Origin: Propionicimonas sp.
GTDB lineage: Bacteria; Actinomycetota; Actinomycetes; Propionibacteriales; Propionibacteriaceae
Reading direction: 5' to 3'
DNA: 64,000 nt
NCBI GenBank assembly: GCA_013791955.1
Contig: VMSW01000007.1
Span: 682,001 to 746,000, forward strand
Positions 26,998 through 35,325 of this stretch are shown here, piece by piece. The notes beneath the pieces are model-generated. The model was not told the origin of the DNA, made no database searches, and worked only from the letters and a program-made list of their open reading frames with translations. The translations under genes were made by a program, and so were the position numbers. Each line of letters opens with the position of its first letter. Within the stretch, counting starts at the first letter, position 1.

Positions 26998-28687
26998 ACG
27001 CCTGGTGGGACTGTTGGCGGTGCTGGTGTTGACCGCCAGCTGTGCGACCGTGCCGACGTCCGGTCCGGTTGAGCATCACCAACCCCAACAGGGTGGAGCC
27101 AGTAATGGCGTCCAAGTGGCTCCGCTGCCGCCAGCTGCCGGCGCCACTCAACTGCTGGTGGTTGAGGGCTTCCTGCACGCCATGGGTACCTACGAGGACG
27201 GCTATCGGGTGGCCCGGCAGTATCTGACCACTGAGGCGGCCAATCGTTGGCACCCCGAATCGGGCGTGCAGGTCTATGCCGACGGCTACCCGCCCGCCGA
27301 AACTGAGCAGACTGCGGTACTGATCGCCCCCGTGACCGGTTCGGTGGACGCCACCGGGGTTTATCGGGCCACCGGGGGCCAGCTGCGCCAGGACTTCGGC
27401 TTAGTGAAGGACGACGACGGGCAGTGGCGAATCTCGAATCCGCCGGAGGGTCTGCTGGTATCGCGCTACCTGTTCGCCACCGGCTTCGAGCCAGTTGAGG
27501 TGTACTTCGGCTCCACCGACGCAGACGTCCTACTACCCGATCCGCGGTACTTCCCAGCGGGGGACAATGCGTTGACCCGGGCCGTTACTGCGGTTCTGGA
27601 AGGCCCGTCGCCGTGGTTGGCGCCGCTCACCGCAGCCCGTCCGCCGCCAGACGTGGTGGTGGATTCGGTCGTCCTCCACTCCAGCGGGTCGGCAATGGTG
27701 TATCTCGGTGGCCAGACCTCGGCTGTCACTGCTGAACGCCGCGAGTTGTTGTTGGCCGAACTGGTCTTCACTCTGGGCAGTTTTGGTCAGGTGCGGACGG
27801 TTCAGGTGAACGCGAACGGCGCGGCCTGGACCAACAAGGTGGGCCGTTCAGAGCTCACACCCCAGAGCTTCAGCGATTTGGATCCGGTGGACGTGTCGGG
27901 GGATCGGCCAGCCTATGTGGTTCGTGCTGACAAGCTGCAACGCCAACTGGGCCAGGCTAACTGGGTCGATTTCGTCGACGTGCAGACCGGCTTCGCCAAG
28001 GTCAGCGAGTTGGCCATCGCCCGTGGTTCGCGGCAGTGGGCCGGGGTGACTGATGCGTCCACCAGGCTGGTTGCTGGCGCGGTGGCCGAGAAGGGCTCCC
28101 GAGTGATGCGGGAGGGCCACGGCTTGCTGCGTCCGTTCTACTCCCGAACGGGGGATCTCTGGTCGCCAGCGACAGCGGTCAGCGACTGGTTGGTGTTCCA
28201 CGACGGCAGCGAACTGAAGCTGAGTGTGAAGGGCCTCCCTAAGGGGCGGGTGGTGGCGGCTCGGCTGGCCGCTGACGGCTCCAGGCTGGCAGTGGTGTTG
28301 GCTCATGGCGCCACCACCTCGGTGGGGCTGCTTCGGGTGCGGCGGGGCGCCAACTCGGTGGTGGTTGAGGGGTGGCAGGCGATCAATCTGAACCTGTTGC
28401 CGCTGAATTCGGTCACCTTGATGGATGTTGGCTGGGAGTCGGCCACAGAGCTGGCCTTGCTGCGCACCGACGCCGACCGTCAAACCAGTGTGATCGTGGT
28501 CAGCCAGGACGGCGCCGAGCTCAGCGATATCGGTCCCAGCGATGCGACCGGACTGCGGTCGTTGTTGGTGGTGCCCGGCCGACCGGCCATGGCTGTCTCC
28601 GCTGGAGGTGGGCTGTACCGCTTCGACGGTGAGTTCAACTGGATGATCAGTTCTAGCGATGTGAGTGCCGCGGCCTATCCGGGTTGA
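26984..28687 (+). CDS. lpqB: Lipoprotein LpqB
   Basis: A 567-residue exported lipoprotein. The signal peptide ends in a lipobox LTASC with the lipid Cys at residue 20. A GerMN-type domain lies in the middle (VYFGSTDADVLLPDPRYFP and after), followed by a beta-propeller-like C-terminal half. In mycobacteria LpqB modulates MtrB signalling. The GTG start is inside the end of mtrB, so the three genes form one operon. Confidence 0.94.
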   Translation: MRRTERLVGLLAVLVLTASCATVPTSGPVEHHQPQQGGASNGVQVAPLPPAAGATQLLVVEGFLHAMGTYEDGYRVARQYLTTEAANRWHPESGVQVYADGYPPAETEQTAVLIAPVTGSVDATGVYRATGGQLRQDFGLVKDDDGQWRISNPPEGLLVSRYLFATGFEPVEVYFGSTDADVLLPDPRYFPAGDNALTRAVTAVLEGPSPWLAPLTAARPPPDVVVDSVVLHSSGSAMVYLGGQTSAVTAERRELLLAELVFTLGSFGQVRTVQVNANGAAWTNKVGRSELTPQSFSDLDPVDVSGDRPAYVVRADKLQRQLGQANWVDFVDVQTGFAKVSELAIARGSRQWAGVTDASTRLVAGAVAEKGSRVMREGHGLLRPFYSRTGDLWSPATAVSDWLVFHDGSELKLSVKGLPKGRVVAARLAADGSRLAVVLAHGATTSVGLLRVRRGANSVVVEGWQAINLNLLPLNSVTLMDVGWESATELALLRTDADRQTSVIVVSQDGAELSDIGPSDATGLRSLLVVPGRPAMAVSAGGGLYRFDGEFNWMISSSDVSAAAYPG

Positions 28688-28735
28688 TCCTGTGGATACT
28701 GAACCGAATCCTGCTCTGCCGCCAACAATCAGGGT

Positions 28736-29419
28736 GTGCGGTTGGCAGGTTTGTTGGGTGCGGCAGCGGAACTCGTCCTAGGGTCCCGCTGTTCGGCCTG
28801 CGGGGCGCCCGGGGTAAACCCGTGCGCGCACTGCCGCCGGATCGTGCGCGCAGCACTACCGGTGGTAATGCGGGGCTCGGCAGACCCGCAGTTGGTGGTG
28901 GTCGCAGCTGGGAGCTACGACGCCGAGTTGAAGGCACTGTTGCTCGCGGCCAAGGAGCGCGGTGGGTTGGGGCTGGTGCCGGTATTGGGGGAGCGGCTTG
29001 CGGTGGCGGTGACGGTGCTGGCAGCGGCTGGGCTTGCCGATCGGCTACTGCTGGCCCCGATGCCTTCGGTGCCAGCGCGAGTCGCTGACCGCGGCCTTGA
29101 TTTCACCGCAGCCTTGGCCAACCGGGCCGCTGCCCGGCTGCGTCGGGCCGGTGTCTCGGTCGAGGTGGTGCGCCCGTTGCGGCAGCTGCGACGTCCCGCC
29201 GACCAATCGGGGCTGGGGTTAGCGGCCCGGCAGGCGAACTTGTCCGGGGCGTTTGGCGCGGCAGCCCAGCTGCCTGCTGGAGAGCTGATTGTGGTCGACG
29301 ACATCGTCACCACGGGGGCGAGCATCACCGAAGCGGTCAGAGCGCTGGCCGCAGTAGGTCGAAGGCCGCTGGGGGCAGCCACGGTGGCCGCCACCCGGCG
29401 AATCAAGGCCGCCGGTTGA
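28736..29419 (+). CDS. comF: ComF-family phosphoribosyltransferase
   Basis: A 227-residue ComFC-type protein. The N-terminus has a four-Cys zinc site (CSACGAPGVNPCAHC) and the C-terminal half has the PRPP-binding loop VVDDIVTTGAS. Relatives act in DNA uptake in Firmicutes; the role in actinobacteria is unknown. The start is GTG at 28736, 48 bp after lpqB. In related genomes comF is usually followed by hpf; here two amtB-glnK pairs on the other strand intervene. Confidence 0.9.
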   Translation: MRLAGLLGAAAELVLGSRCSACGAPGVNPCAHCRRIVRAALPVVMRGSADPQLVVVAAGSYDAELKALLLAAKERGGLGLVPVLGERLAVAVTVLAAAGLADRLLLAPMPSVPARVADRGLDFTAALANRAAARLRRAGVSVEVVRPLRQLRRPADQSGLGLAARQANLSGAFGAAAQLPAGELIVVDDIVTTGASITEAVRALAAVGRRPLGAATVAATRRIKAAG

Positions 29420-29446
29420 CCCGGTCTTCCTGGGGACGCCGAAAGC

Positions 29447-29785
29447 TCAGATGGCGGTGGTGCCACTCTCGCCGGTGCGGATCCGCACGATGTCGTCAAC
29501 CGGGACGGTCCAGACCTTGCCGTCGCCAACGTGGCCTGTCTGGGCGGCTTGGACGATGACGCCAGTGAGGGCCTCGGCGTCCTCGTCGGCGCAGAGAATC
29601 TCCAGGCGGACCTTGGTGATGAAGTCGATGGTGTATTCCTCACCGCGGTAGACCTCGACGTGCCCACGCTGGCTGCCGTATCCGGAGACTTCGCTGATGG
29701 TCATGCCGCCGACGCCATGGCGGATCAGGGCCTTCTGTACGGTCTCCAGCATTTCGGGCTGGATGATCGCGGTTACCAGTTTCAC
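29447..29785 (-). CDS. glnK: PII nitrogen regulatory protein (copy 1)
   Basis: A 112-residue PII trimer subunit. The T-loop reads YRGEEYTIDF with Tyr51, the residue modified (adenylylated in actinobacteria) under nitrogen limitation, and the ATP-binding B-loop is in TGHVGDGKVW. GlnK blocks the ammonium channel AmtB when nitrogen is plentiful. Its GTG start overlaps the amtB stop (GTGA). It differs from copy 2 at about 10 of 112 residues. No glnD is present nearby. Confidence 0.95.
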   Translation of the reverse strand: MKLVTAIIQPEMLETVQKALIRHGVGGMTISEVSGYGSQRGHVEVYRGEEYTIDFITKVRLEILCADEDAEALTGVIVQAAQTGHVGDGKVWTVPVDDIVRIRTGESGTTAI

Positions 29786-31173
29786 CTTGTCGCTCCGATC
29801 TTCGGCTCCGGTAGGTCGTCCTTGGTCAGCACCAGGGTGCGCTGGACCTTGTTGGTGTAGTAGACCGGGCTGAGATCGTAGCCGACCTCGGAATGCTCAG
29901 ATAGATCCATGCCGGCCAGTTCATCGGCTGCGCTGACGCGCCAGCCGATGGTCTTCTTGATTGCCAAGGCGATCAAATAGCTGACCACGAAGGCGTAGAC
30001 ACCAACGGCCAGTGCGCCGATCGCTTGGCGAATCAGTTGGTCGAAGCCGCCGCCGTAGAACAGTCCGGACGCACCGAAGGCGCCAACGGCGCTGGGGTCG
30101 GCCAGGAAGCCGATAGCCAAGGTGCCGATTACCCCGCCGACGAAGTGGACGCCGACCACGTCGAGGGAATCGTCGTAGCCGTACTTGTACTTCAAGCCAA
30201 CGGCGAAGGCGCAGCCGACCCCGGCCAGAATGCCGATGATGATTGCGCCCATTGGGCTGACTGCCGCAGCGGACGGGGTGGCACCCACGAGGCCGGCGAC
30301 GATGCCCGAGGCGGCCCCCAGCGAGGTGGGGTGGCCGTCGCGGAGCTTCTCCACGACCAGCCAGCCCAGCATGGCGGCCGCGGCGGCCAACATGGTGTTC
30401 ATGAAGGCCAGCGAAGCGGTGGTGTTGGCCGCCACCGCCGAACCGGCATTGAACCCGAGCCAGCCGAACCACAGCAGTCCGGCGCCGAGCATGACCAGGG
30501 TCATGTTGTGCGGACGCATCGGCTTGCTACCGAACCCCAGCCGTGGCCCGAGCACGAGCGCCAGGGCCAGCGCGGACATGCCGGCGTTGATCTCAATCGC
30601 GGTGCCGCCAGCCAGGTCGATCACGCCGAGCCAATTGGCTATCCAGCCGCCGTGGAAGCCGGCGCCGGTGAAGTTGTCAAAGGAGAACACCCAGCCCGAG
30701 ACGGGGAAGTAGACCAAAGTGCCCCACACGATGGTGAAGAGCGTCCAGCCGCCAAAGGAGGCCCGATCTGCGATGGCACCGGAGACCACTGCGGTGGTGA
30801 TGATCGCAAAGCAGGCCTGGAAGGCGACAAAGGCCAGGGCCGGGATGGTTCCGACACTGGCTTCGGGACTCATCACCTGGCTAAGGCCAGCGAAGTCGAG
30901 CGGATTGCCCACCAGTCCGAGGTAATCGGTGCGTCCAAAGCCGCCGCTGGGCACCGCGAAGCCGAGGGAGTTCCCGAACGCCAGGCTGTAGCCGAACAGC
31001 GCCCAAAGCACGCCAATGGTGCCCATCGAGATGAAACTCATCATGATCATGTTGAGCGCGCCCTTGGCCCGCACCATGCCGCCATAGAAGAGGGCCAGAC
31101 CGGGGGTCATGATGAGCACCAGAGCGGCGCTGGTCAGGACCCAAGCGGTGTCGCCGGAATTTATCTCCAACAC
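29782..31173 (-). CDS. amtB: Ammonium transporter (copy 1)
   Basis: A 463-residue Amt channel with 11 predicted helices that takes up ammonium. Family motifs include FYGGMVRAKGALNM, DFAGG-like LAGGTAIEINAGMSALA and the conserved twin-His region (HNMTLVMLGAGLLWFGW, VGVHFVGG). The cytosolic tail has a stretch EVGYDLSPVYYTNKVQRTL where GlnK would bind. GTG start at 31173, since a TAA lies in frame upstream. The promoter carries an 11-bp-phased half-site array (31186-31223). Confidence 0.94.
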   Translation of the reverse strand: MLEINSGDTAWVLTSAALVLIMTPGLALFYGGMVRAKGALNMIMMSFISMGTIGVLWALFGYSLAFGNSLGFAVPSGGFGRTDYLGLVGNPLDFAGLSQVMSPEASVGTIPALAFVAFQACFAIITTAVVSGAIADRASFGGWTLFTIVWGTLVYFPVSGWVFSFDNFTGAGFHGGWIANWLGVIDLAGGTAIEINAGMSALALALVLGPRLGFGSKPMRPHNMTLVMLGAGLLWFGWLGFNAGSAVAANTTASLAFMNTMLAAAAAMLGWLVVEKLRDGHPTSLGAASGIVAGLVGATPSAAAVSPMGAIIIGILAGVGCAFAVGLKYKYGYDDSLDVVGVHFVGGVIGTLAIGFLADPSAVGAFGASGLFYGGGFDQLIRQAIGALAVGVYAFVVSYLIALAIKKTIGWRVSAADELAGMDLSEHSEVGYDLSPVYYTNKVQRTLVLTKDDLPEPKIGATR

Positions 31174-31185
31174 GGCAGTGAGCGT

Positions 31186-31223
31186 GACTTAGCAGTGTTA
31201 CGTAGAAGTTCGGCGTGTGTTAC
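31186..31223 (-). promoter_or_regulatory. GlnR-like half-site array ahead of amtB copy 1
   Basis: On the minus strand: GTAAC (31219-31223), CGAAC (31208-31212), GTAAC (31197-31201), AAGTC (31186-31190), each 11 bp apart. The pattern fits the GlnR a-site/b-site form gTnAc-n6-GaAAc. It is only 12 bp from the amtB start codon. Confidence 0.65.
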
Positions 31224-31291
31224 AGCCAGATTTCGGCCAGTCCCACCTTGCGGTAACTGGGGGCTGGCGTAACGGGCCTGGGACGACGAAA

Positions 31292-31320
31292 GGGGGCGCC
31301 CGCTAAGTGCGGACGCCCCC
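31292..31320 (-). terminator. Terminator of the upstream amtB-glnK pair (copy 2)
   Basis: On the minus strand a 12-bp stem with one mismatch and a 5-nt loop follows the glnK copy 2 stop by 14 bp and is trailed by TTTCGTCG. It separates the two amtB-glnK units, which are therefore probably transcribed independently. Confidence 0.75.
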
Positions 31321-31334
31321 AATCGATGTTGGCC

Positions 31335-31673
31335 TCAGATGGCCCCGTCGCCGCTTTCGCCGGTGCGAACCCGAACGATGTTGTCGACCGGGACGATCCA
31401 CACCTTGCCGTCGCCGACCTGGCCGGTCTGGGCAGCCTGGACGATGACGCCGGTCAGGGCCTCAGCATCCTCGTCGCTGACCAGAACCTCGAGCCGGACC
31501 TTAGTGATGAAGTCGATGGTGTATTCCTCACCGCGGTAGACCTCGACGTGTCCGCGCTGGCTGCCGTAACCCGACACCTCGCTGATCGTCATGCCTCCCA
31601 CGCCGTGGCGCACCAGGGCCTTCTGTACGGTCTCCAGCATTTCGGGCTGGATGATGGCGGTTACCAGTTTCAC
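31335..31673 (-). CDS. glnK: PII nitrogen regulatory protein (copy 2)
   Basis: A 112-residue PII protein about 91% identical to copy 1. The T-loop YRGEEYTIDF with Tyr51 and the B-loop TGQVGDGKVW are intact, so both copies look functional. Differences fall at residues such as 21, 63, 65, 66 and the C-terminal SGDGAI versus SGTTAI. The GTG start overlaps the stop of amtB copy 2. It is followed by a terminator. Confidence 0.95.
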   Translation of the reverse strand: MKLVTAIIQPEMLETVQKALVRHGVGGMTISEVSGYGSQRGHVEVYRGEEYTIDFITKVRLEVLVSDEDAEALTGVIVQAAQTGQVGDGKVWIVPVDNIVRVRTGESGDGAI

Positions 31674-33061
31674 TTTGAAGCTCCCGTCGTCTTGGCCTCA
31701 GCCAGGTCGTCCTTGGTCAGCACCAGAGTGCGCTGGACCTTGTTGGTGTAGTAGACCGGGCTCAGGTCGTAGCCGATTTCTGAGTGCTCGGCCAGATCGA
31801 TGCCAGCCAGTTCGTCAGCTGCACTGATCCGCCAGCCGATGGTCGCCTTGATCGCCAAGGCGATCAAGTAGCTGACTACGAAGGCGTAGATGGCCACTGC
31901 GAAGGCACCGACTGCCTGGCGCCACAGCTGGTCGAAACCGCCACCGAAGAACAGGCCAGCCGCACCGAAGGCACCGGGCGCTTCTGGATCGGCCAGGAGG
32001 CCGATGGCCAGGGTGCCGATCATGCCGCCGACGAAGTGGACGCCAACGACATCAAGGGAATCGTCATAGCCGAACTTGTACTTCAGGCCCACGGCATAGG
32101 CGCAGCCGACACCGGCGAGAACGCCGATGATGATCGAGCCGACCGGGTTAACCGAGCCAGCGGCCGGGGTGATCGCCACCAGGCCAGCGACGATGCCCGA
32201 AGCCGCACCCAGCGAGGTCGGGTGGCCATCGCGGAACTTCTCCACGATCAGCCAGCCGAGCATGGCGGCTGCAGTCGCGCCCAAGGTGTTGACCCAGGCC
32301 ACGGAGCTCAGGGTGCCTGCGGACAGCGCCGAGCCAGCGTTGAACCCGAACCAGCCGAACCACAGGAGGGCAGCGCCGAGCATGACTAGCGTCATGTTGT
32401 GCGGACGCATCGGCTTGCTACCGAATCCGATGCGCGGGCCGAGGACGAGCGCCAACGCGAGAGCGGAGATGCCGGCATTGATATGGATCGCGGTACCACC
32501 GGCGAAGTCCAATGCCCCAAGCCAGTTGGCGATCCAGCCACCATGCTCGCCGGTGGCTCCGTCGAAGGAGAACACCCAGCCAGCCACCGGGAAGTAGACC
32601 AAGACGCTCCACAAGATGGTGAACAGGGTCCAGCCGCCGAAGGAGGCCCGGTCAGCGATCGCGCCGGAGATCAGGGCCACCGCGATGATCGCGAAGCAGG
32701 CCTGGAAGGCGACGAAGGCCAGGGAGGGAATGGTGAAGACGGCGGCATCTGCGCTCATCAAGCCCTGTAGGCCGGCGAAGTCGAGCGGATTGCCCAACAG
32801 GCCGAAGTACTCCACGCCCTCAGGCTTGGAAGCCGGGACCGCGAAACCTAGAGAGTTGCCGAACGCCATGCTGTAGCCGAAGAGGACCCACAGCACACCG
32901 ACGACGCCCATGGAGATGAAGCTCATCATCATCATGTTGAGGGCGCCCTTGGCGCGGACCATGCCGCCGTAGAACAGCGCGAGACCGGGGGTCATCAGCA
33001 GTACCAGCGCGGCACTGATGAGGACCCAGGCGGTGTCGCCGGAGTTGAGTTCCAGAATCAT
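31670..33061 (-). CDS. amtB: Ammonium transporter (copy 2)
   Basis: A 463-residue Amt channel, the same length as copy 1 and closely similar along its whole length, with the same twin-His and C-tail features (SEIGYDLSPVYYTNKVQRTL). I chose the ATG at 33061 because it aligns with the copy 1 start; a GTG at 33079 is in frame but would overlap the promoter half-site array. The main differences lie in loops and the last ten residues, suggesting a fairly recent duplication under selection. Confidence 0.94.
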   Translation of the reverse strand: MILELNSGDTAWVLISAALVLLMTPGLALFYGGMVRAKGALNMMMMSFISMGVVGVLWVLFGYSMAFGNSLGFAVPASKPEGVEYFGLLGNPLDFAGLQGLMSADAAVFTIPSLAFVAFQACFAIIAVALISGAIADRASFGGWTLFTILWSVLVYFPVAGWVFSFDGATGEHGGWIANWLGALDFAGGTAIHINAGISALALALVLGPRIGFGSKPMRPHNMTLVMLGAALLWFGWFGFNAGSALSAGTLSSVAWVNTLGATAAAMLGWLIVEKFRDGHPTSLGAASGIVAGLVAITPAAGSVNPVGSIIIGVLAGVGCAYAVGLKYKFGYDDSLDVVGVHFVGGMIGTLAIGLLADPEAPGAFGAAGLFFGGGFDQLWRQAVGAFAVAIYAFVVSYLIALAIKATIGWRISAADELAGIDLAEHSEIGYDLSPVYYTNKVQRTLVLTKDDLAEAKTTGASK

Positions 33062-33072
33062 GGAATGAGCGT

Positions 33073-33131
33073 GACTCACCGCTGTTACGTTGTGGTTCTG
33101 TCCATGTTACGAAGCGGTTAGCCCGTGTTAC
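33073..33131 (-). promoter_or_regulatory. GlnR-like half-site array ahead of amtB copy 2
   Basis: On the minus strand: GTAAC (33127), CTAAC (33117), GTAAC (33106), AGAAC (33095), GTAAC (33084), GAGTC (33073), lowest base of each given. Spacing is 11 bp except 10 bp at the far end. GTAAC-n6-AGAAC is the best match to a GlnR box. Longer than the copy 1 array. Confidence 0.7.
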
Positions 33132-33323
33132 AGCCTGATTGCGGCCACGGCAAAGGCAGCACAACTTCACAGGCGATTCGGTGGCGAACACCCCCCTGCG
33201 CGGCTAGGTTGGACATATGACACCGACGGCGTCGTACCCAGCCTCCTAGGATGGGTCCGGGCCTCGGTGTTTTGCTATCCGCGCTTGTCCGAGCGATAAG
33301 CGCCTGAAACCTTGGAGGTAGCT

Positions 33324-33950
33324 ATGGACGTCCTCATCACTGGTCGTCACTGCCAGATTCCCGATGAGTTCCGCACTCGGGTCGAGGAGAAAATCGGCGC
33401 AGTCGAGAAGCTCAAAGACCGAGTCATCAGGATCGAGGTTCAGGTGTCCGCGCATGGTTCCAGGCGGCAACCGGGGGAGTCGACCCAGGTAGAGATCACC
33501 CTTCGGGGTCGCGGCCCCGTGATCCGGTCTGAGGCCTACGCCGAAGACAAAGTGGTCGCTTTTGACCACGCGATGGAGCGGCTGATGGCGCAACTGCGCC
33601 GGGCATCAGATCGCCGCAAGACCCATCGTGGCCTGCGCGGGCAGGTGCCAGTAGCAGAGGTCGCGCCGTTCACCGAGGCAGCGCCGGTCGAGGATGGTCC
33701 GCCAGTGCGCAATGTTGCCGGACTGGAAGTGACCGGAGACGGACCGTTGGTGGTGCGGGAGAAGCACTTCGCCGCTGTTCCGCTGACGCTGGCTCAGGCT
33801 CTGGACGAGATGGAGCTGGTCGGCCACGACTTCTTCATCTACGTGGATGCCGAATCCGGACGGCCAAGCGCGGTTTACCGCCGTCGTGCCTACGACTACG
33901 GAGTGATCCACCTGGACATGTCCCAGGTGGCCGATGAGGCCAGTGCCTGA
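33324..33950 (+). CDS. hpf: Ribosome hibernation promoting factor, long form
   Basis: A 208-residue long HPF. The N-terminal ~100 residues are the ribosome-binding S30AE domain (MDVLITGRHCQIPDEFRTRVEEK opens it), and the C-terminal ~55 residues form the dimerisation domain (EMELVGHDFFIYVDAES, AVYRRRAYDYGVI) that joins two 70S ribosomes into 100S. The ATG at 33324 follows GGAGGT. It is usually next to comF and secA in actinobacteria; here the amtB-glnK block separates it from comF and secA is absent. Confidence 0.95.
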   Translation: MDVLITGRHCQIPDEFRTRVEEKIGAVEKLKDRVIRIEVQVSAHGSRRQPGESTQVEITLRGRGPVIRSEAYAEDKVVAFDHAMERLMAQLRRASDRRKTHRGLRGQVPVAEVAPFTEAAPVEDGPPVRNVAGLEVTGDGPLVVREKHFAAVPLTLAQALDEMELVGHDFFIYVDAESGRPSAVYRRRAYDYGVIHLDMSQVADEASA

Positions 33951-33964
33951 TCGGAACTGATCGA

Positions 33965-34027
33965 CCGGGAGCCAATCGCCGTGCCGCTTCGCTGCCCTGA
34001 GCGGAGTGGCAGGCGTTTGGCTCCCGG
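33965..34027 (+). terminator. Long hairpin after hpf
   Basis: A 16-bp outer stem with one mismatch (33965-33980 with 34012-34027) encloses a 12-bp inner stem with wobble pairs and a 6-nt loop. The whole 63-nt structure follows the hpf stop by 14 bp. No clear T-run, so termination may be factor-dependent. Confidence 0.6.
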
Positions 34028-34056
34028 TGTCAGTTGGGCTGGTTAGGCTGCCTGGC

Positions 34057-35253
34057 GTGAGTGTGACCTTGACCACGGCCCAGGCCCGGCGGATTGCTCT
34101 GGCAGCGCAGGGCTTCGGTAAGAACCGTGATGCTGCGGTAACGATGCGCGGCCTGAGCTCGGTGTTGAGTCGCCTGGGGCAGTTCCAGATCGATTCGGTG
34201 AATGTGTGCGTCCGGGCTCACTACCAGCCGCTCTATGCTCGGCTCGGTGCCTACGACCGGGCCCTGCTCGACCGGGCCGGCAATGCCGCGCCGCGCCGCG
34301 GCTATGAGTATTGGGGCCACGCGGCCTGTCTGATCGATGTGAATCTCGAGCCAGCGCTCCGGTTTCGGGCTCAGGCCAGCCGTGCCAAGCCCTGGAGTGA
34401 GATGGGCCGACTATTGGAGACCAAACCGGAACTGGTCGACAAGGTCTACGCCCAGGTGGCCGAGCGCGGCCCGCTGACCGCACGTGAGGTGGAGCACGAC
34501 CAGGTGCGCAGCCCCGGGAGTTGGTGGAACTGGTCAGAGGTCAAGACCACGCTGGAATGGCTGTTCGTGATCGGCGAGCTGACCAGTGCCGGACGAAATA
34601 CCCAGTTCGAGCGCCGCTACGACCTGCCCGCCAGGGTCCTGCCAGCGGCAGTATTCAATGCGCCCACCCCCACCGAGGAGGAGTCCAGGTTGATCCTGGC
34701 TCGCCGGGCGGCGGCAGCATTGGGGGTGTTCACCCCGGCCTGGTTAGCCGAGTATTTCTATACCGATCGCGCGGCGACCACTGCGGCCCTGAATCAGTTG
34801 GTCGCCAGCGGCGAGGTGGAGCCGGTCTCGGTGCGGGGCTGGGACAAGCCGGCCTTCCTGTGGGCTGCAGCCGCTCGACCGCGAAAGGTAAGTGGGGAGG
34901 GCCTGGTGGCCCCGTTCGATTCGCTGGTCTTCGATCGGGATCGGCTGGCGGGCACCTTCGGCGTCCACTATCGGATCGGGTTGTACACCCCCAAGGCCGA
35001 TCGGGTGCACGGCTACTACGTCTATCTGTTTGTGATGGACGAGCGAATCGCGGCCCGGGTAGATCTGAAAGCCGATCGTTCGACGTCCCGGCTGTTAGTG
35101 CAGTCCTCCTGGCTGGAAGACGGCGCCCCGGAAGCCGAGACTGCGGCGCGGCTGGTGGCTGAGCTGCGGCGAATGGCTGATTGGCTGGGGCTGGCCGAGG
35201 TAGTCATCGAACCTGCCGGCAGCCTGGCGCCCACGCTGGCGAGGTTGGCCTGA
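34057..35253 (+). CDS. AlkZ/YcaQ-type winged-helix DNA glycosylase
   Basis: A 398-residue protein of the HTH_42 (YcaQ/AlkZ) family, which cuts damaged bases and interstrand crosslinks from DNA. The catalytic QxQ motif appears as GQFQID at residues 41-46. Later family blocks are EYWGHAACLI, PFDSLVFDRDR and VHGYYVYLFV. I chose the GTG at 34057, which gives VSVTLTTAQARRIALAAQ as the start; upstream reading runs through the hpf hairpin. It stands alone between hpf and the BenE gene. Substrate range cannot be told from sequence. Confidence 0.87.
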   Translation: MSVTLTTAQARRIALAAQGFGKNRDAAVTMRGLSSVLSRLGQFQIDSVNVCVRAHYQPLYARLGAYDRALLDRAGNAAPRRGYEYWGHAACLIDVNLEPALRFRAQASRAKPWSEMGRLLETKPELVDKVYAQVAERGPLTAREVEHDQVRSPGSWWNWSEVKTTLEWLFVIGELTSAGRNTQFERRYDLPARVLPAAVFNAPTPTEEESRLILARRAAAALGVFTPAWLAEYFYTDRAATTAALNQLVASGEVEPVSVRGWDKPAFLWAAAARPRKVSGEGLVAPFDSLVFDRDRLAGTFGVHYRIGLYTPKADRVHGYYVYLFVMDERIAARVDLKADRSTSRLLVQSSWLEDGAPEAETAARLVAELRRMADWLGLAEVVIEPAGSLAPTLARLA

Positions 35254-35325
35254 GCAGGTGGCTGGCTCAAGCTAGCCTGCCTCCCGTCGCCTGGGTTGGG
35301 CGATAAGTGAGCCTGGAGGATTGTC

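Noticed and set aside
30025-31272. A 415-codon open frame antisense to amtB copy 1
   Set aside because: Shadow of AmtB; the parallel frame in copy 2 is broken in places, which a real gene would not be.
33062-33079. An upstream GTG start for amtB copy 2
   Set aside because: It would overlap the phased half-site array and make the protein longer than copy 1; the matching position in copy 1 has a stop.
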